DNA from: Bradyrhizobium ivorense
Lineage (GTDB): Bacteria > Pseudomonadota > Alphaproteobacteria > Rhizobiales > Xanthobacteraceae
Direction: 5' to 3'
Assembly: GCF_900696085.1 (NCBI RefSeq)
Contig: NZ_CAADFC020000033.1
Coordinates: 434,001-498,000 of the forward strand
Length of the DNA: 64,000 nt
This document shows, piece after piece, positions 18,911 to 27,065 of this stretch. Below the pieces are notes generated by a model that was given only the letters and a program-made list of their open reading frames with translations, did no database searches and was not told where the DNA came from. Every line of letters begins with the position of its first letter. Within the stretch, counting starts at the first letter, position 1. Made by a program: the position numbers and the translations under genes.

Positions 18911-18981
18911 CGTCTCAGGACGGCGCATCGTGCGGATGACGGTGACGGATGTCGCAACATCCTGAGCACCAGACGACAGTG

Positions 18982-19205
18982 CGTAGCCCGGATGCAGCGC
19001 AGCGCAATCCGGAGCCGGCCTCCGCGGAGGGACCTACCCGGATTTCGCTTCGCTGCATCCAGGCTACAGGCTAAAGATCTGTCTTCTCCTTCCCCCTGAA
19101 AGGGGGAAGGTCGGGATGAGGGTCAGCCGCAGACGACGCTGCTCGTGGAGAGCGCAGATCCCCACCCGCTTTGCTCTTGCGAGCAAAGCGACCTCCCCTT
19201 TTCAA
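18982..19205. repeat. Two palindromic repeat elements between iclR and the insertion sequence
   Basis: First unit 18982-19067 opens GTAGCCCGGATGCAGCGCAG and closes with its near-complement ending CAGGCTAC, with an inner CCGGCCTCCGCGGAGG hairpin. Second unit runs from about 19078 to 19205 and contains CCTTCCCCCTGAAAGGGGGAAGG followed by CTTTGCTCTTGCGAGCAAAG and CCTCCCC. The second unit is cut by the insertion sequence; GGGGGGAGGG at 20393-20402 looks like its other side. No gene is seen in 18911-19205. Confidence 0.7.
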
Positions 19206-20385
19206 GTAGGGGAATCGCATATGGCGCTGGAGGGGTGTTGCAAAGCGGTAGGAACTGGATTCTTTGGGTGTCTCTCGATTCCCGAGGGAGACCTGAATGC
19301 GCAAGCTCAAGCGCCTGTTTCGACCGCTCAAGGACCCGCGCGCCAGCAACACTCGACACGATCTGGTGGAGATCCTCGTCATTGCATTGGCGGCCACGCT
19401 GGCTGGCGCCAAGACCTGCACCGAGTTCGAGTTCTTTGGGCAAGGCCGCGAGGAGCTGTTGCGACGGTTCCTGGAGCTCAGGCACGGCATCCCGAGCCAC
19501 GATACGTTCAGCAACGTCTTGCGTGCGCTGGACCCGAAGGGTCTGGAAGCGGTGTTGCGCAAGTTCAGCAAGAGCTTTGGCATCAAGGGCGTGGTCAGCA
19601 TCGATGGCAAGGCCCTGCGCGGAGCCTTCACGCGTGGCCGGCGGGCCACGCCGCTGCACATGGTCAATGTCTGGGCGGCAGGCACTCGCATGGCCTTGGC
19701 TCAGCGGAAGGCCCCCAATCGCAACGAGATTGCCGGTGCTCTCGAAGTTCTCGCGCTGCTCGATCTGGACGGTGCTCTTGTTACCGCCGACGCCTTGCAT
19801 TGCCGACCCGACACGGCGCAGGCCATCCGCGACCGGAGGGGGCACTATGTGTTGGCCATCAAGAGCAATCGCGGCAAGCTCTTCAAGGCCGCCAGGACGC
19901 TGGTCGACACGGCCCGAAGGCCAGCGCGGGCGAGCCAGCGCGGGACCACAACTCACGGCCGCGTCGAGCGTCGGCAGGCCATCGTCGCCCCGGCACCGCA
20001 ATTGGCGAAGCAATACGACTTCCCCGCTATCGCTGCCGTCGGTCGCATCGACAGTTGGCGCACCAACGCCGGCAGGGCTGCCAAGCATACAGTCCGGTAC
20101 TTTCTGGCCTCGCGCGTGCTGTCTGCCAGGAAACTGCTCGAAGTCGTGCGCGCCCATTGGAGCATCGAGAACAACCTGCACTGGGTTCTCGACGTTCTAT
20201 TCGACGAGGACGCCTGCCGCAGCCGCAAGGATCATGCCGCGGAAAATCTCGCCGTCATCCGCAAGCTGGCCATCAATGTCCTGCAGGCAACGCCAGGTCC
20301 AGCCCGCATCAGCCACAAAATGCTCCAGGCCAGATGGAACAACGACTTCCTTCTCTCCGCCCTCGCCCATATGCGATAGCCCTAC
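19206..20385 (+). mobile_element. ISAs1-family insertion sequence, about 1180 bp
   Basis: Terminal inverted repeats are visible: the left end reads GTAGGGGAATCGCATATGG (19206-19224) and the right end, read on the other strand, GTAGGGCTATCGCATATGG (20367-20385), differing at two positions. The single transposase gene fills the element and its TAG stop lies inside the right repeat, as is usual for the family. No clear target-site duplication is visible. The element looks intact and sits in the loop of a palindromic repeat, as IS elements in rhizobia often do. Confidence 0.82.
19297..20379 (+). CDS. ISAs1-family DDE transposase
   Basis: A 360-aa protein beginning MRKLKRLFRPLKDPRASNTR. The family's N-terminal DDE-associated region (DLVEILVIALAATLAGAKTC) is followed by the catalytic acidic residues: Asp in SIDGKALRG, Asp in VTADALHC and Glu in HWSIENNLHWVLDVLFDED. 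The full length and lack of frameshifts suggest an active or recently active copy. It moves the 1.18-kb element by cut-and-paste. Confidence 0.92.
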   Translation: MRKLKRLFRPLKDPRASNTRHDLVEILVIALAATLAGAKTCTEFEFFGQGREELLRRFLELRHGIPSHDTFSNVLRALDPKGLEAVLRKFSKSFGIKGVVSIDGKALRGAFTRGRRATPLHMVNVWAAGTRMALAQRKAPNRNEIAGALEVLALLDLDGALVTADALHCRPDTAQAIRDRRGHYVLAIKSNRGKLFKAARTLVDTARRPARASQRGTTTHGRVERRQAIVAPAPQLAKQYDFPAIAAVGRIDSWRTNAGRAAKHTVRYFLASRVLSARKLLEVVRAHWSIENNLHWVLDVLFDEDACRSRKDHAAENLAVIRKLAINVLQATPGPARISHKMLQARWNNDFLLSALAHMR

Positions 20386-20441
20386 CCCGCAAGGGGGGAG
20401 GGAGCCCGACTGGCGTGCTCACCTCACATTGTTTCCCGCCA

Positions 20442-21614
20442 TCACAACAGCTTCCGCTGCGCGAGGTTCTTCATCAGCGCGCCGACGCCGAACGTCCACG
20501 GTTCGCATTCGTCGCTGCTGCGCATGCGGTTGACGAGCTTGCCGAGCTGCGGGGCGGCGATGGTGACGATGTCGTCGCGCTTGTGGGTAAAGCCCTCGCC
20601 CTTGGTGTCGCGGTCCTTGACGGGTGCGAACATCGTGCCGAGGAACAGCGCAAAGCCGTCGGGGTATTGATGCACGGGGCCGATGGTCTGGGCGACCAGA
20701 TCGGTCGGGTCGCGGCTGATCTTTGAGATCGAGGAATGGCCTTCGAGCACAAAACCGTCGGTGCCCTTCACGGTGAGGCCGACGTCCATCTTCCTGACGT
20801 CGTCGAGTGAGAACGTCGCATCGAACAGGCGGAGCAGCGGGCCGATCGCGCACGAAGCGTTGTTGTCCTTGGCTTTCGACAGCAGCAGCGCCGAGCGGCC
20901 CTCGAAGTCGCGCAGGTTGACGTCGTTGCCGAGCGCGGCGCCGACGATCTTGCCGCTAGCTGACACGATCAGCACGACCTCGGGCTCCGGGTTGTTCCAG
21001 GTCGATTTCGGATGCAGCCCGGCGTCCATGCCGGTGCCGACCGAGGACAGCGTCGGCGCCTTGGTGAACACTTCGGCGTCGGGGCCGATGCCGACCTCGA
21101 GATACTGGCTCCAGGCGTTCTGATCGATCAGCACCTGCTTCAGCCGCGCCGCCTGCTCCGAGCCCGGCTTCAGCTTCGAGAGATCGTCGCCGACCAGGCG
21201 CACCACCTCGGCCCGGATCGCCTCCGCCGAAGACGGATTGCCGCGCGCCCGCTCCTCGATCACGCGCTCCAGCATCGAGATCGCGAAGGTAACGCCGGCG
21301 GCTTTGAGCACCTGGAGGTCGACCGGCGCCAGCAGATGCGGCTTTGCCGGATCGCGGTGGTCGGGGGGCGTGTTGGCGAGGATCGCCGCGAGGTCGCCGA
21401 TCCGCTCGCCCTTGGTCGCACGCAGCGCGGCGGCGGGGTCCGCCTCCTCGCACAGTGCGCTCACCGTCGGGAACCGGGCGGTGACGTCGAACACGCCGTC
21501 TGCCCGCACCGCGACGACGGCCGGACCGCGCGCCTCGGGCAGCCAGACTCGCCCGACCAGCGTTCCGCTGGTGCGGTCTTCCGGCAGGACATCTTGTGGC
21601 GTGAGCGAAATCAT
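20442..21614 (-). CDS. Fumarylacetoacetate hydrolase (FAH) family enzyme
   Basis: A 390-aa protein with the FAH fold in its C-terminal half. The metal-binding acidic cluster is in NNPEPEVVLIV, and GAALGNDVNLRDFEGRSALLL is a conserved active-site loop. The N-terminal half (residues 1-150) is the extended domain seen in sugar-acid dehydratases of the family, such as 2-keto-3-deoxy-pentonate dehydratases. The ATG follows GGGAGAAG. Substrates could be a 2-keto-3-deoxy sugar acid or a fumarylpyruvate-type acid. Nothing adjacent decides it: an IS element is on one side and ppk2 on the other. Confidence 0.8.
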   Translation of the reverse strand: MISLTPQDVLPEDRTSGTLVGRVWLPEARGPAVVAVRADGVFDVTARFPTVSALCEEADPAAALRATKGERIGDLAAILANTPPDHRDPAKPHLLAPVDLQVLKAAGVTFAISMLERVIEERARGNPSSAEAIRAEVVRLVGDDLSKLKPGSEQAARLKQVLIDQNAWSQYLEVGIGPDAEVFTKAPTLSSVGTGMDAGLHPKSTWNNPEPEVVLIVSASGKIVGAALGNDVNLRDFEGRSALLLSKAKDNNASCAIGPLLRLFDATFSLDDVRKMDVGLTVKGTDGFVLEGHSSISKISRDPTDLVAQTIGPVHQYPDGFALFLGTMFAPVKDRDTKGEGFTHKRDDIVTIAAPQLGKLVNRMRSSDECEPWTFGVGALMKNLAQRKLL

Positions 21615-21678
21615 TCGGCTTCTCCCGTTTCTGGTCTTTGAGGCTTGTTAGCACAGTCTCGCGGCGGACGTGAAACAC

Positions 21679-21696
21679 CCGTCATGACAATGTCAC
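21679..21696 (+). promoter_or_regulatory. Candidate Pho box upstream of ppk2
   Basis: CCGTCAT-GACA-ATGTCAC matches the PhoB direct repeat CTGTCAT-N4-CTGTCAT at 6/7 and 5/7 positions with the exact 4-nt spacing. It ends 66 bp before the ppk2 start. Phosphate control of a polyphosphate kinase would make sense, but the second half-site is weak. Confidence 0.35.
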
Positions 21697-21762
21697 ACAC
21701 GGGTAACATCGGCCGTCAATGCTCCGGTCCGCTCCATCTAACATACTGAAAGACGGACCTTC

Positions 21763-22722
21763 ATGACCGCCCCCCTCACCGACCAAGCCTTGCATGGTGA
21801 AGCCTTGCACGATGAAGCCGCGCACGACGAGGCGCTGCGCGCCCGCATCCATCAGGAGCTTGCCGACAGTCTCGACGAGGAGCTCGAGCTCGAGCTTGAC
21901 GACGTCAGGCTCGACGAGCTCGAGCACGAGGCGGGGCTCGGGCGGCCGGGGCTCGACCGCAAATTCTATTTCCGCGAGCTGCTGCGACTGCAGGGCGAGC
22001 TGGTCAAGCTGCAGGACTGGGTGCAGCACGAGAAGAAGAAGGTGGTGGTGCTGTTCGAGGGCCGCGATTCCGCCGGCAAGGGCGGCGTCATCAAGCGCAT
22101 CACCCAGCGGCTCAACCCGCGGGTCTGCCGCATCGCGGCGCTGCCGGCGCCGAACGAGCGCGAGCGCACGCAATGGTACTTTCAGCGCTACGTCTCGCAT
22201 CTGCCGGCCGGCGGCGAAATCGTGCTGTTCGACCGCAGCTGGTACAACCGCGCCGGCGTCGAGAAGGTGATGGGGTTCTGCAACGACGAGCAGTATGAGG
22301 AATTCTTCAAGTCGGTGCCGGAATTCGAGCGCATGCTGATCCGCTCCGGCACCATTTTGTTGAAATACTGGTTCTCGATCACCGACAACGAGCAGGCGTT
22401 CCGCTTCACGATGCGGATTCAGGATCCGCTGAAGCAGTGGAAGCTGAGCCCGATGGACGTCGAGGCCCGCACCCGCTGGGAGCTCTACACCAAGGCCAAG
22501 GAGGCGATGCTGGAACGCACCCACCTGCCGGACTCGCCGTGGTGGATCGTCGACGCCGTCGACAAGAAGCGTGCCCGGCTCAACTGCATCTCGCATCTCT
22601 TGAGCCAGATCCCCTATCAGCCGGTCACCCACCAACCCGTGGTGCTGCCGCCGCGGGTGCACAACCCGGATTATCACCGCGGCCCGATCCCGCCGGAGAT
22701 GTATGTGCCGGGGCGGTATTGA
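21763..22722 (+). CDS. ppk2: Polyphosphate kinase 2 (PPK2 family)
   Basis: A 319-aa cytoplasmic kinase that transfers phosphate between polyphosphate and nucleoside diphosphates. Walker A is EGRDSAGKGG, Walker B is VLFDRSWYNR and the lid region RERTQWYFQRYV is present, all typical of PPK2. Size suits a single-domain class I enzyme. The first ~60 residues are very rich in Glu, Asp and His repeats (a run of ALHDEAAHDEALRA), more acidic than usual. The gene stands alone on its strand. Confidence 0.92.
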   Translation: MTAPLTDQALHGEALHDEAAHDEALRARIHQELADSLDEELELELDDVRLDELEHEAGLGRPGLDRKFYFRELLRLQGELVKLQDWVQHEKKKVVVLFEGRDSAGKGGVIKRITQRLNPRVCRIAALPAPNERERTQWYFQRYVSHLPAGGEIVLFDRSWYNRAGVEKVMGFCNDEQYEEFFKSVPEFERMLIRSGTILLKYWFSITDNEQAFRFTMRIQDPLKQWKLSPMDVEARTRWELYTKAKEAMLERTHLPDSPWWIVDAVDKKRARLNCISHLLSQIPYQPVTHQPVVLPPRVHNPDYHRGPIPPEMYVPGRY

Positions 22723-22744
22723 GCCGGGGCGCTCGCCGCGAGCA

Positions 22745-22905
22745 CGCTGCGCTCCCTCGCCCCGTTTTTACGGGGAGAGGGTTGGGGTGAGGGGCCTCCA
22801 TCCGGCGAGCGCTTCATGGCTTGTTGAGCAGCGTGCCATGCCCCTCACCCGGATTGCATCTTCGATGCAATCCGACCTCTCCCCGCAAAGGGCGGGGAGA
22901 GGTGA
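22745..22905. repeat. Palindromic repeat cluster (CTCTCCCCG family)
   Basis: Paired units: GCCCCGTTTTTACGGGG and GAGAGGGTTGGGGTGAGGGGC on the left, and CCCCTCACCCGGATTGC with CGACCTCTCCCCGC and GCGGGGAGAGG on the right. A copy of the same arrangement in the opposite order lies at 23908-24065, so the substrate-binding gene 23006-23884 is bracketed by inverted copies. Confidence 0.75.
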
Positions 22906-23005
22906 CGCGATAGGCATCACGCGCCTACCAATGGCGCAGGGCGATGGTATTGCCGCCCCCTGACGCCGACGCTAGGCTTCCCCGATTTGGTGCAGGGAGG
23001 CCTAC

Positions 23006-23884
23006 GTGACTCAATCCGACGACACAAAGATTTCCGAAGACCGCCGCGACGCGCTGCGCTATGCGCTCGGGATCGGCAGCGGCGCGGCGCTGGCGGCGGC
23101 GCTGACGACGCCGGCCGCCGCGCAGGCGCCGGCCGACAACACGCTGGACCGCATCCGCGCCAACAAGGTGCTGCGCATTGCCGTGCTGCCGGGCGAGCTG
23201 CCCTATTTCAACAAGGATCTCGCCTCCGGCACCTGGTCCGGCTTCTCGATCGAGATGGCCAACGATTTGGCAAAGCTGCTCGACGTCAAGCTCGAATACG
23301 TCGAATCGACCTACGGCAACTCGATCCTCGACCTGCAGGCCAACAAGATCGACCTCGGCTTTGCGCTCAACCCGACGCCGCAACGGGCGCTGGTGGTCGA
23401 TTTCACCAGCCTGGTGTTCCCGCATCCGTTCGGCGCCATGCTGAAGAAGGGGCTGGAAGCAAAAACCTGGGCCGACATCAACAAGCCCGAGGTCAAGATC
23501 GCGGTCGACGTCGGCTCCGCCAACGAGGCGGTGGCGCGGCGCTTTGCGCCCAACGCCACCATCAAGTCGCTGAAGTCGCGCGACGAGGTGATGCTGGAAA
23601 TGTCGTCGGGCCGGGTCGACTGCGTCGTCAACGCCCTCGTGCTCGGGCTGACCGCGATCGCCAAGAACCCGAACCTCGGCACCTACAAGATCCTGCAATC
23701 GCCCGCGGTGACGATCGCGAGCGGCACCGCGGTGCGGCGCGAGAGCGACAAGCGCTGGCGCGATTTCCTCTCGGTGTGGATCGACTACAACCGCGGCATC
23801 GGCCAGATGCGCGAATGGTTCGTCAAGGGCCTCGGCCTCGCCGGCGTCAAGCCGGAGGACGTGCCGGTGGAATTGAGTATCTAG
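23006..23884 (+). CDS. Amino-acid-type ABC transporter substrate-binding protein (SBP family 3), Tat signal
   Basis: A 292-aa periplasmic protein starting at GTG 23006 after AGGGAGG. The N-terminus has a twin-arginine pattern (EDRRDALRYALGIGSGAAL) and a likely cleavage after TTPAAAQA. The mature part shows family-3 features: NKVLRIAVLPGELPYFNKD, SGFSIEMANDLAKLL and DLGFALNPTPQRALVVDF. The family binds polar amino acids. The matching permease is encoded on the opposite strand across a repeat cluster, and no ATPase gene is nearby. Confidence 0.87.
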   Translation: MTQSDDTKISEDRRDALRYALGIGSGAALAAALTTPAAAQAPADNTLDRIRANKVLRIAVLPGELPYFNKDLASGTWSGFSIEMANDLAKLLDVKLEYVESTYGNSILDLQANKIDLGFALNPTPQRALVVDFTSLVFPHPFGAMLKKGLEAKTWADINKPEVKIAVDVGSANEAVARRFAPNATIKSLKSRDEVMLEMSSGRVDCVVNALVLGLTAIAKNPNLGTYKILQSPAVTIASGTAVRRESDKRWRDFLSVWIDYNRGIGQMREWFVKGLGLAGVKPEDVPVELSI

Positions 23885-23907
23885 CCGCGCGATCGACGCG
23901 GCCGCGC

Positions 23908-24065
23908 CCTCTTTACCTCTCCCCGCTCTTTGCGGGGAGAGGTCGGATCGCATCAAAGATGCGATCCGGGTGAGGGGCGAAGCACACTGCTCAACAAGCC
24001 ACGCACTGCTCGCCGGATAGAGGCCCCTCACCCCGACCCTCTCCCCGCAAGAGCGGGGCGAGGGA
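23908..24065. repeat. Palindromic repeat cluster (CTCTCCCCG family), inverse of the copy at 22745
   Basis: Contains ACCTCTCCCCGCTCTTTGCG, a GATGCGATCC segment, GGGTGAGGGGC and GCCCCTCACCCCGACCCTCTCC. It fills the 185-bp gap between two convergent genes (binding protein and permease) and could terminate both transcripts. Confidence 0.75.
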
Positions 24066-24069
24066 GAAC

Positions 24070-24738
24070 TTAGACCTTGTCATAAGTCAGCCCGCGCTCC
24101 AGCCGCCTTGCCGCCAGGGTCGACGGAAACAGGATCGCAAAATAGATCAGCGCCACGATGGTGTAGACCTCGAGCGGGCGGTAGGTGTCCGCGTTGATCA
24201 GCGTCGCGTTGTAGACCAGATCGGGTACCGCGATGATCGACACCAGCGAGGTGTTTTTCAGCTGCGTCACCGACTGGTTGACATAGGGCGCCATCATCGG
24301 CTTCAGCGCCTGCGGCAGGATCACGAGCCGCATCAAGCGCCAGCCGCGGAAGCCGAGCGCCTTGGCGGCATCCCACTGCCCGACCGGCACGCTCTCGATC
24401 GAGCCGCGCACGATCTCGGCATAGAACGCGCCGCCATAGAGCGAGAGCACGCTGACGGCGGCGACATGCGCCGGGATGTTGACGCCGATCACGACCGGGA
24501 AGGCGTAGTAGAACCAGATGATCTGCACCAGCAGCGGCGTGCAGCGGAAGGTCTCGATATAGGCGATCAGCAGCCAGTCGATCACCGGAACCCGGCGGAG
24601 CCGCGCCATGCCGACGATCAGGCCGATCAGCGTGCCGAGGATGATGGTGCCGATCGTGTAGGCGACGGTCCAGCCGAGCCCGAGCCAGAACAGATGGCTG
24701 TACTTGGCAAGGATGCCGAAATCCCAGACGTAGTTCAT
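24070..24738 (-). CDS. Amino-acid ABC transporter permease (HisM/GltK type)
   Basis: A 222-aa membrane protein with the family pattern YIETFRCTPLLVQIIWFYY near residue 60, the ATPase-contact loop AKALGFRGWRLMRLVILPQALKPMMAPYVNQ and about five helices. The ATG has GAGGGGCAGG upstream. It would pair with the family-3 binding protein at 23006. It is followed on its own strand by nothing, and preceded by the DadA-like oxidase and SDR genes, suggesting an amino-acid uptake and oxidation unit. Confidence 0.88.
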   Translation of the reverse strand: MNYVWDFGILAKYSHLFWLGLGWTVAYTIGTIILGTLIGLIVGMARLRRVPVIDWLLIAYIETFRCTPLLVQIIWFYYAFPVVIGVNIPAHVAAVSVLSLYGGAFYAEIVRGSIESVPVGQWDAAKALGFRGWRLMRLVILPQALKPMMAPYVNQSVTQLKNTSLVSIIAVPDLVYNATLINADTYRPLEVYTIVALIYFAILFPSTLAARRLERGLTYDKV

Positions 24739-24806
24739 CCTGCCCCTCGGTTATCGACCATTCGCGCGCCGGCTCATTCCCAGCATCGCAGGCAGGCCCG
24801 CGCGAG

Positions 24807-26075
24807 TCACGCGATATACCGGCTTGGCGCAAACGCGCTCGCATCGAACGGCGGCGCCTCGCCCGCGATCATCGCCGCGATCGCGGCGCCGGTTCCGGGG
24901 CCGGTGGTGAAGCCGATGTGTTGGTTGCCGAACGCCAGCCAGAGCCCGCGATGCCGCGGCGCCGCGCCGATCATCGGCAGGCTGTCGGGCAGCGTCGGCC
25001 GCGCGCCACGCCAGCGCTCGCCGACCGCATCGCCGAATTCGACCACGCTGCGCGCCATCGGCACCACCGCCTCGAGCTGGGAAAAATTCGACGGCGCGTC
25101 GCGCGCGGCAAGCTCGACGCCGCTGGTGACGCGGATGCCCTGCTCCATCGGCGTCATCAGAAAGCTGCCGTCGGAATCATGGATCGGGCGCAGCAATTTG
25201 CGCGCCGGGTTCGGCACGAAATGCTGGTGATAACCGCGCTCGAACGCCAGCGGCACGCGATAGCCGAGCGGGCGCAGCAGCTCGGCCGACCAGGGCCCGA
25301 GCGCGACCACGAGATGGCGCGCGGCGATCTCGCCATCGGCGAGCAGTACGCGCCAGCCGCCGTCGTGCGGGTCGATCCGCCTGACCTCGGATTGCCTGAC
25401 CGCGCCGCCGCCATCCGCGAGCATCTTGGCGTAGGCCTTCACCACCGCGCCGGGCGAATCCACCGATGCGGTCTGGGTGTGCAGCAGACCGGTGCTGTAG
25501 GCCGGGATGATGTTGGGCTCGAGCGCGGAAATATCCTGGCGGTCGAGCACCTCGCTCTTGATGCCGAATTCGGCGAGCGCCGCCTGCTCGGCCTTGGCGG
25601 CCGCAAGCCCGTCACTGCGCCAGGCCTTCAGCCAGCCGCTCTCGCGGATGCGATGCCCGGCGCCGGCCTGCACGATCCAGTCGCGATGCAGTTTGAGCGA
25701 GGCGCCGATCAGACCATGCAGCGCGGCCGCGCGCGGCTTTGTCTGTGACGGCGCAGCGCTGGCGAGGAAACGGATCACCCAGCCGGCGTTGGCGATGGCC
25801 CACGGGAGATTCCAGCGCAACGCCGGATGCGTGTTGCTGAGGTATTTCGGCAGGTTCTTCCACAGCGCGGGCGTGTTGAGCGGCAGGATCGAACCTGACG
25901 AAATGATGCCGGCATTGCCGTAGGAGGTCTCGCTGCCGGGCTCGCGGCGATCGACGATGATGACGGAGAGACCGCGCTGCCGCGCCGCCAGTGCTGCGGA
26001 GACGCCGACCATGCCGGCGCCGAGCACGATCACGTCCGTCTGTTGTCCTGCTGCGCCCTCGCCCATGCCGATCAC
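24807..26075 (-). CDS. FAD-dependent amino acid dehydrogenase/oxidase (DadA-like)
   Basis: A 419-422-aa flavoprotein. The Rossmann motif is VIVLGAGMVGVSAALAARQRG near the N-terminus, followed by EPGSETSYGNAGIISSGS, the DadA-type flavin contact, and a C-terminal GAAPRHRGLWLAFGNQHIGFTTGPGTG segment. The GTG at 26075 overlaps the SDR stop as GTGA; an ATG three codons later (26066) is an alternative start. Such enzymes oxidatively deaminate D-amino acids or related secondary amines at the membrane. Being next to an amino-acid permease supports that, but the exact substrate is unknown. Confidence 0.85.
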   Translation of the reverse strand: MIGMGEGAAGQQTDVIVLGAGMVGVSAALAARQRGLSVIIVDRREPGSETSYGNAGIISSGSILPLNTPALWKNLPKYLSNTHPALRWNLPWAIANAGWVIRFLASAAPSQTKPRAAALHGLIGASLKLHRDWIVQAGAGHRIRESGWLKAWRSDGLAAAKAEQAALAEFGIKSEVLDRQDISALEPNIIPAYSTGLLHTQTASVDSPGAVVKAYAKMLADGGGAVRQSEVRRIDPHDGGWRVLLADGEIAARHLVVALGPWSAELLRPLGYRVPLAFERGYHQHFVPNPARKLLRPIHDSDGSFLMTPMEQGIRVTSGVELAARDAPSNFSQLEAVVPMARSVVEFGDAVGERWRGARPTLPDSLPMIGAAPRHRGLWLAFGNQHIGFTTGPGTGAAIAAMIAGEAPPFDASAFAPSRYIA

Positions 26076-26830
26076 ATCAGGGTCAGGCCGCCATCGACCG
26101 GCAGCGTGGCGCCGGTGACGTGGCCGGCTTCCGCCGACAGCAGGAAGGCGACGACGGCGGCGACCTCGTCGGGCTCGGCCAGCCGCTGCATCGGATTGGC
26201 CTTTGCGACGTGCTCCCAGGTCGCTGTATCGAGCGCGCCGAACAGACCGGGATCCTTGCGGGTGTAGCCGGGCATCACCGCATTGGCGGTGGCGCCGGAT
26301 GCAGCGAGCTCAATCGCCAGCGACTTCACCAAGACCTCGAGCGCGGCCTTTGCCGCGGCCGAGCCCGGATAAATGGCGCCCGGCAAAAACCGATGCGGCC
26401 CAAAACTCGAGACCGCGACGACGCGGCCTGCCGCGCTGCGCGTGAGATCCGGTAGCGCCGCCGCGGTGATCTCGTGGAACGCCGCAGCCATCACCGCGAA
26501 GGCGCGCTCCAGCGCGGCGCGCGGCAAACTGGCGAATTCGCGGCGGTCGGCAAAGCCAGCGGCGTGCACGATGGCGTCAACCGGTCCTAACGCGGCGCGC
26601 GCAGCATCGACGAGCGCCGCGCCTGTGCCGGCCTCGGCGAGATCGCCGGTGCAAATCTCGACCCTCGCGCCCTTGCCGCGGCATTGCTCGGCCACCGCAT
26701 CGAGCCGCGCGCGCCCGGCGGCGTCCGCGCCCTGGCCATGCAGCACCAGACATTGATCCGATGCGGCGAGCCGGCGCGCAATCGCGGCGCCAATGCCGGA
26801 GCCGCCGCCTGTGATGATCGAAACGCGCAT
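26072..26830 (-). CDS. Short-chain dehydrogenase/reductase with an atypical active site
   Basis: A 252-aa SDR from ATG 26830 (MRVSIITGGGSGIGAAIARR); the open frame upstream encodes no family sequence. The cofactor motif TGGGSGIG and the serine in VVAVSSFG are normal. In the usual YxxxK position the protein has SAAAK (IYPGSAAAKAALEVL), so the catalytic tyrosine appears to be serine, with a tyrosine three residues earlier. The C-terminus GATLPVDGGLTL is typical. It is translationally coupled to the DadA-like gene, so its substrate may be the keto acid made there. Confidence 0.82.
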   Translation of the reverse strand: MRVSIITGGGSGIGAAIARRLAASDQCLVLHGQGADAAGRARLDAVAEQCRGKGARVEICTGDLAEAGTGAALVDAARAALGPVDAIVHAAGFADRREFASLPRAALERAFAVMAAAFHEITAAALPDLTRSAAGRVVAVSSFGPHRFLPGAIYPGSAAAKAALEVLVKSLAIELAASGATANAVMPGYTRKDPGLFGALDTATWEHVAKANPMQRLAEPDEVAAVVAFLLSAEAGHVTGATLPVDGGLTLM

Positions 26831-27065
26831 GAGGTGACGTGAGTGGAGTTCAGAGGATGGAGAACTATAGGTGCGATGTCGTGAAATGCAAATTGCGCGC
26901 CGTTCAGCACAAGAGCCGTGATCGAAAGCCAGGACCAGCAGCAAGACCAGCAGCACGGCGAGGAGCTATGCCGCAGCGAACTGTCAGCCATCACCGCAGA
27001 GCCGTCATGGCGCGCGCCTCACCCCTCGACACCGCCCGGATTGTCATGTCGAATATTGCAGTGAA

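Noticed and set aside
19116..20726. 536-codon + strand frame overlapping the transposase
   Set aside because: A frame-shifted shadow of the transposase; the true frame has the DDE motifs and terminal-repeat stop.
22745..24065. CRISPR array
   Set aside because: Repeats are palindromic pairs without regular spacers and no cas genes are present.
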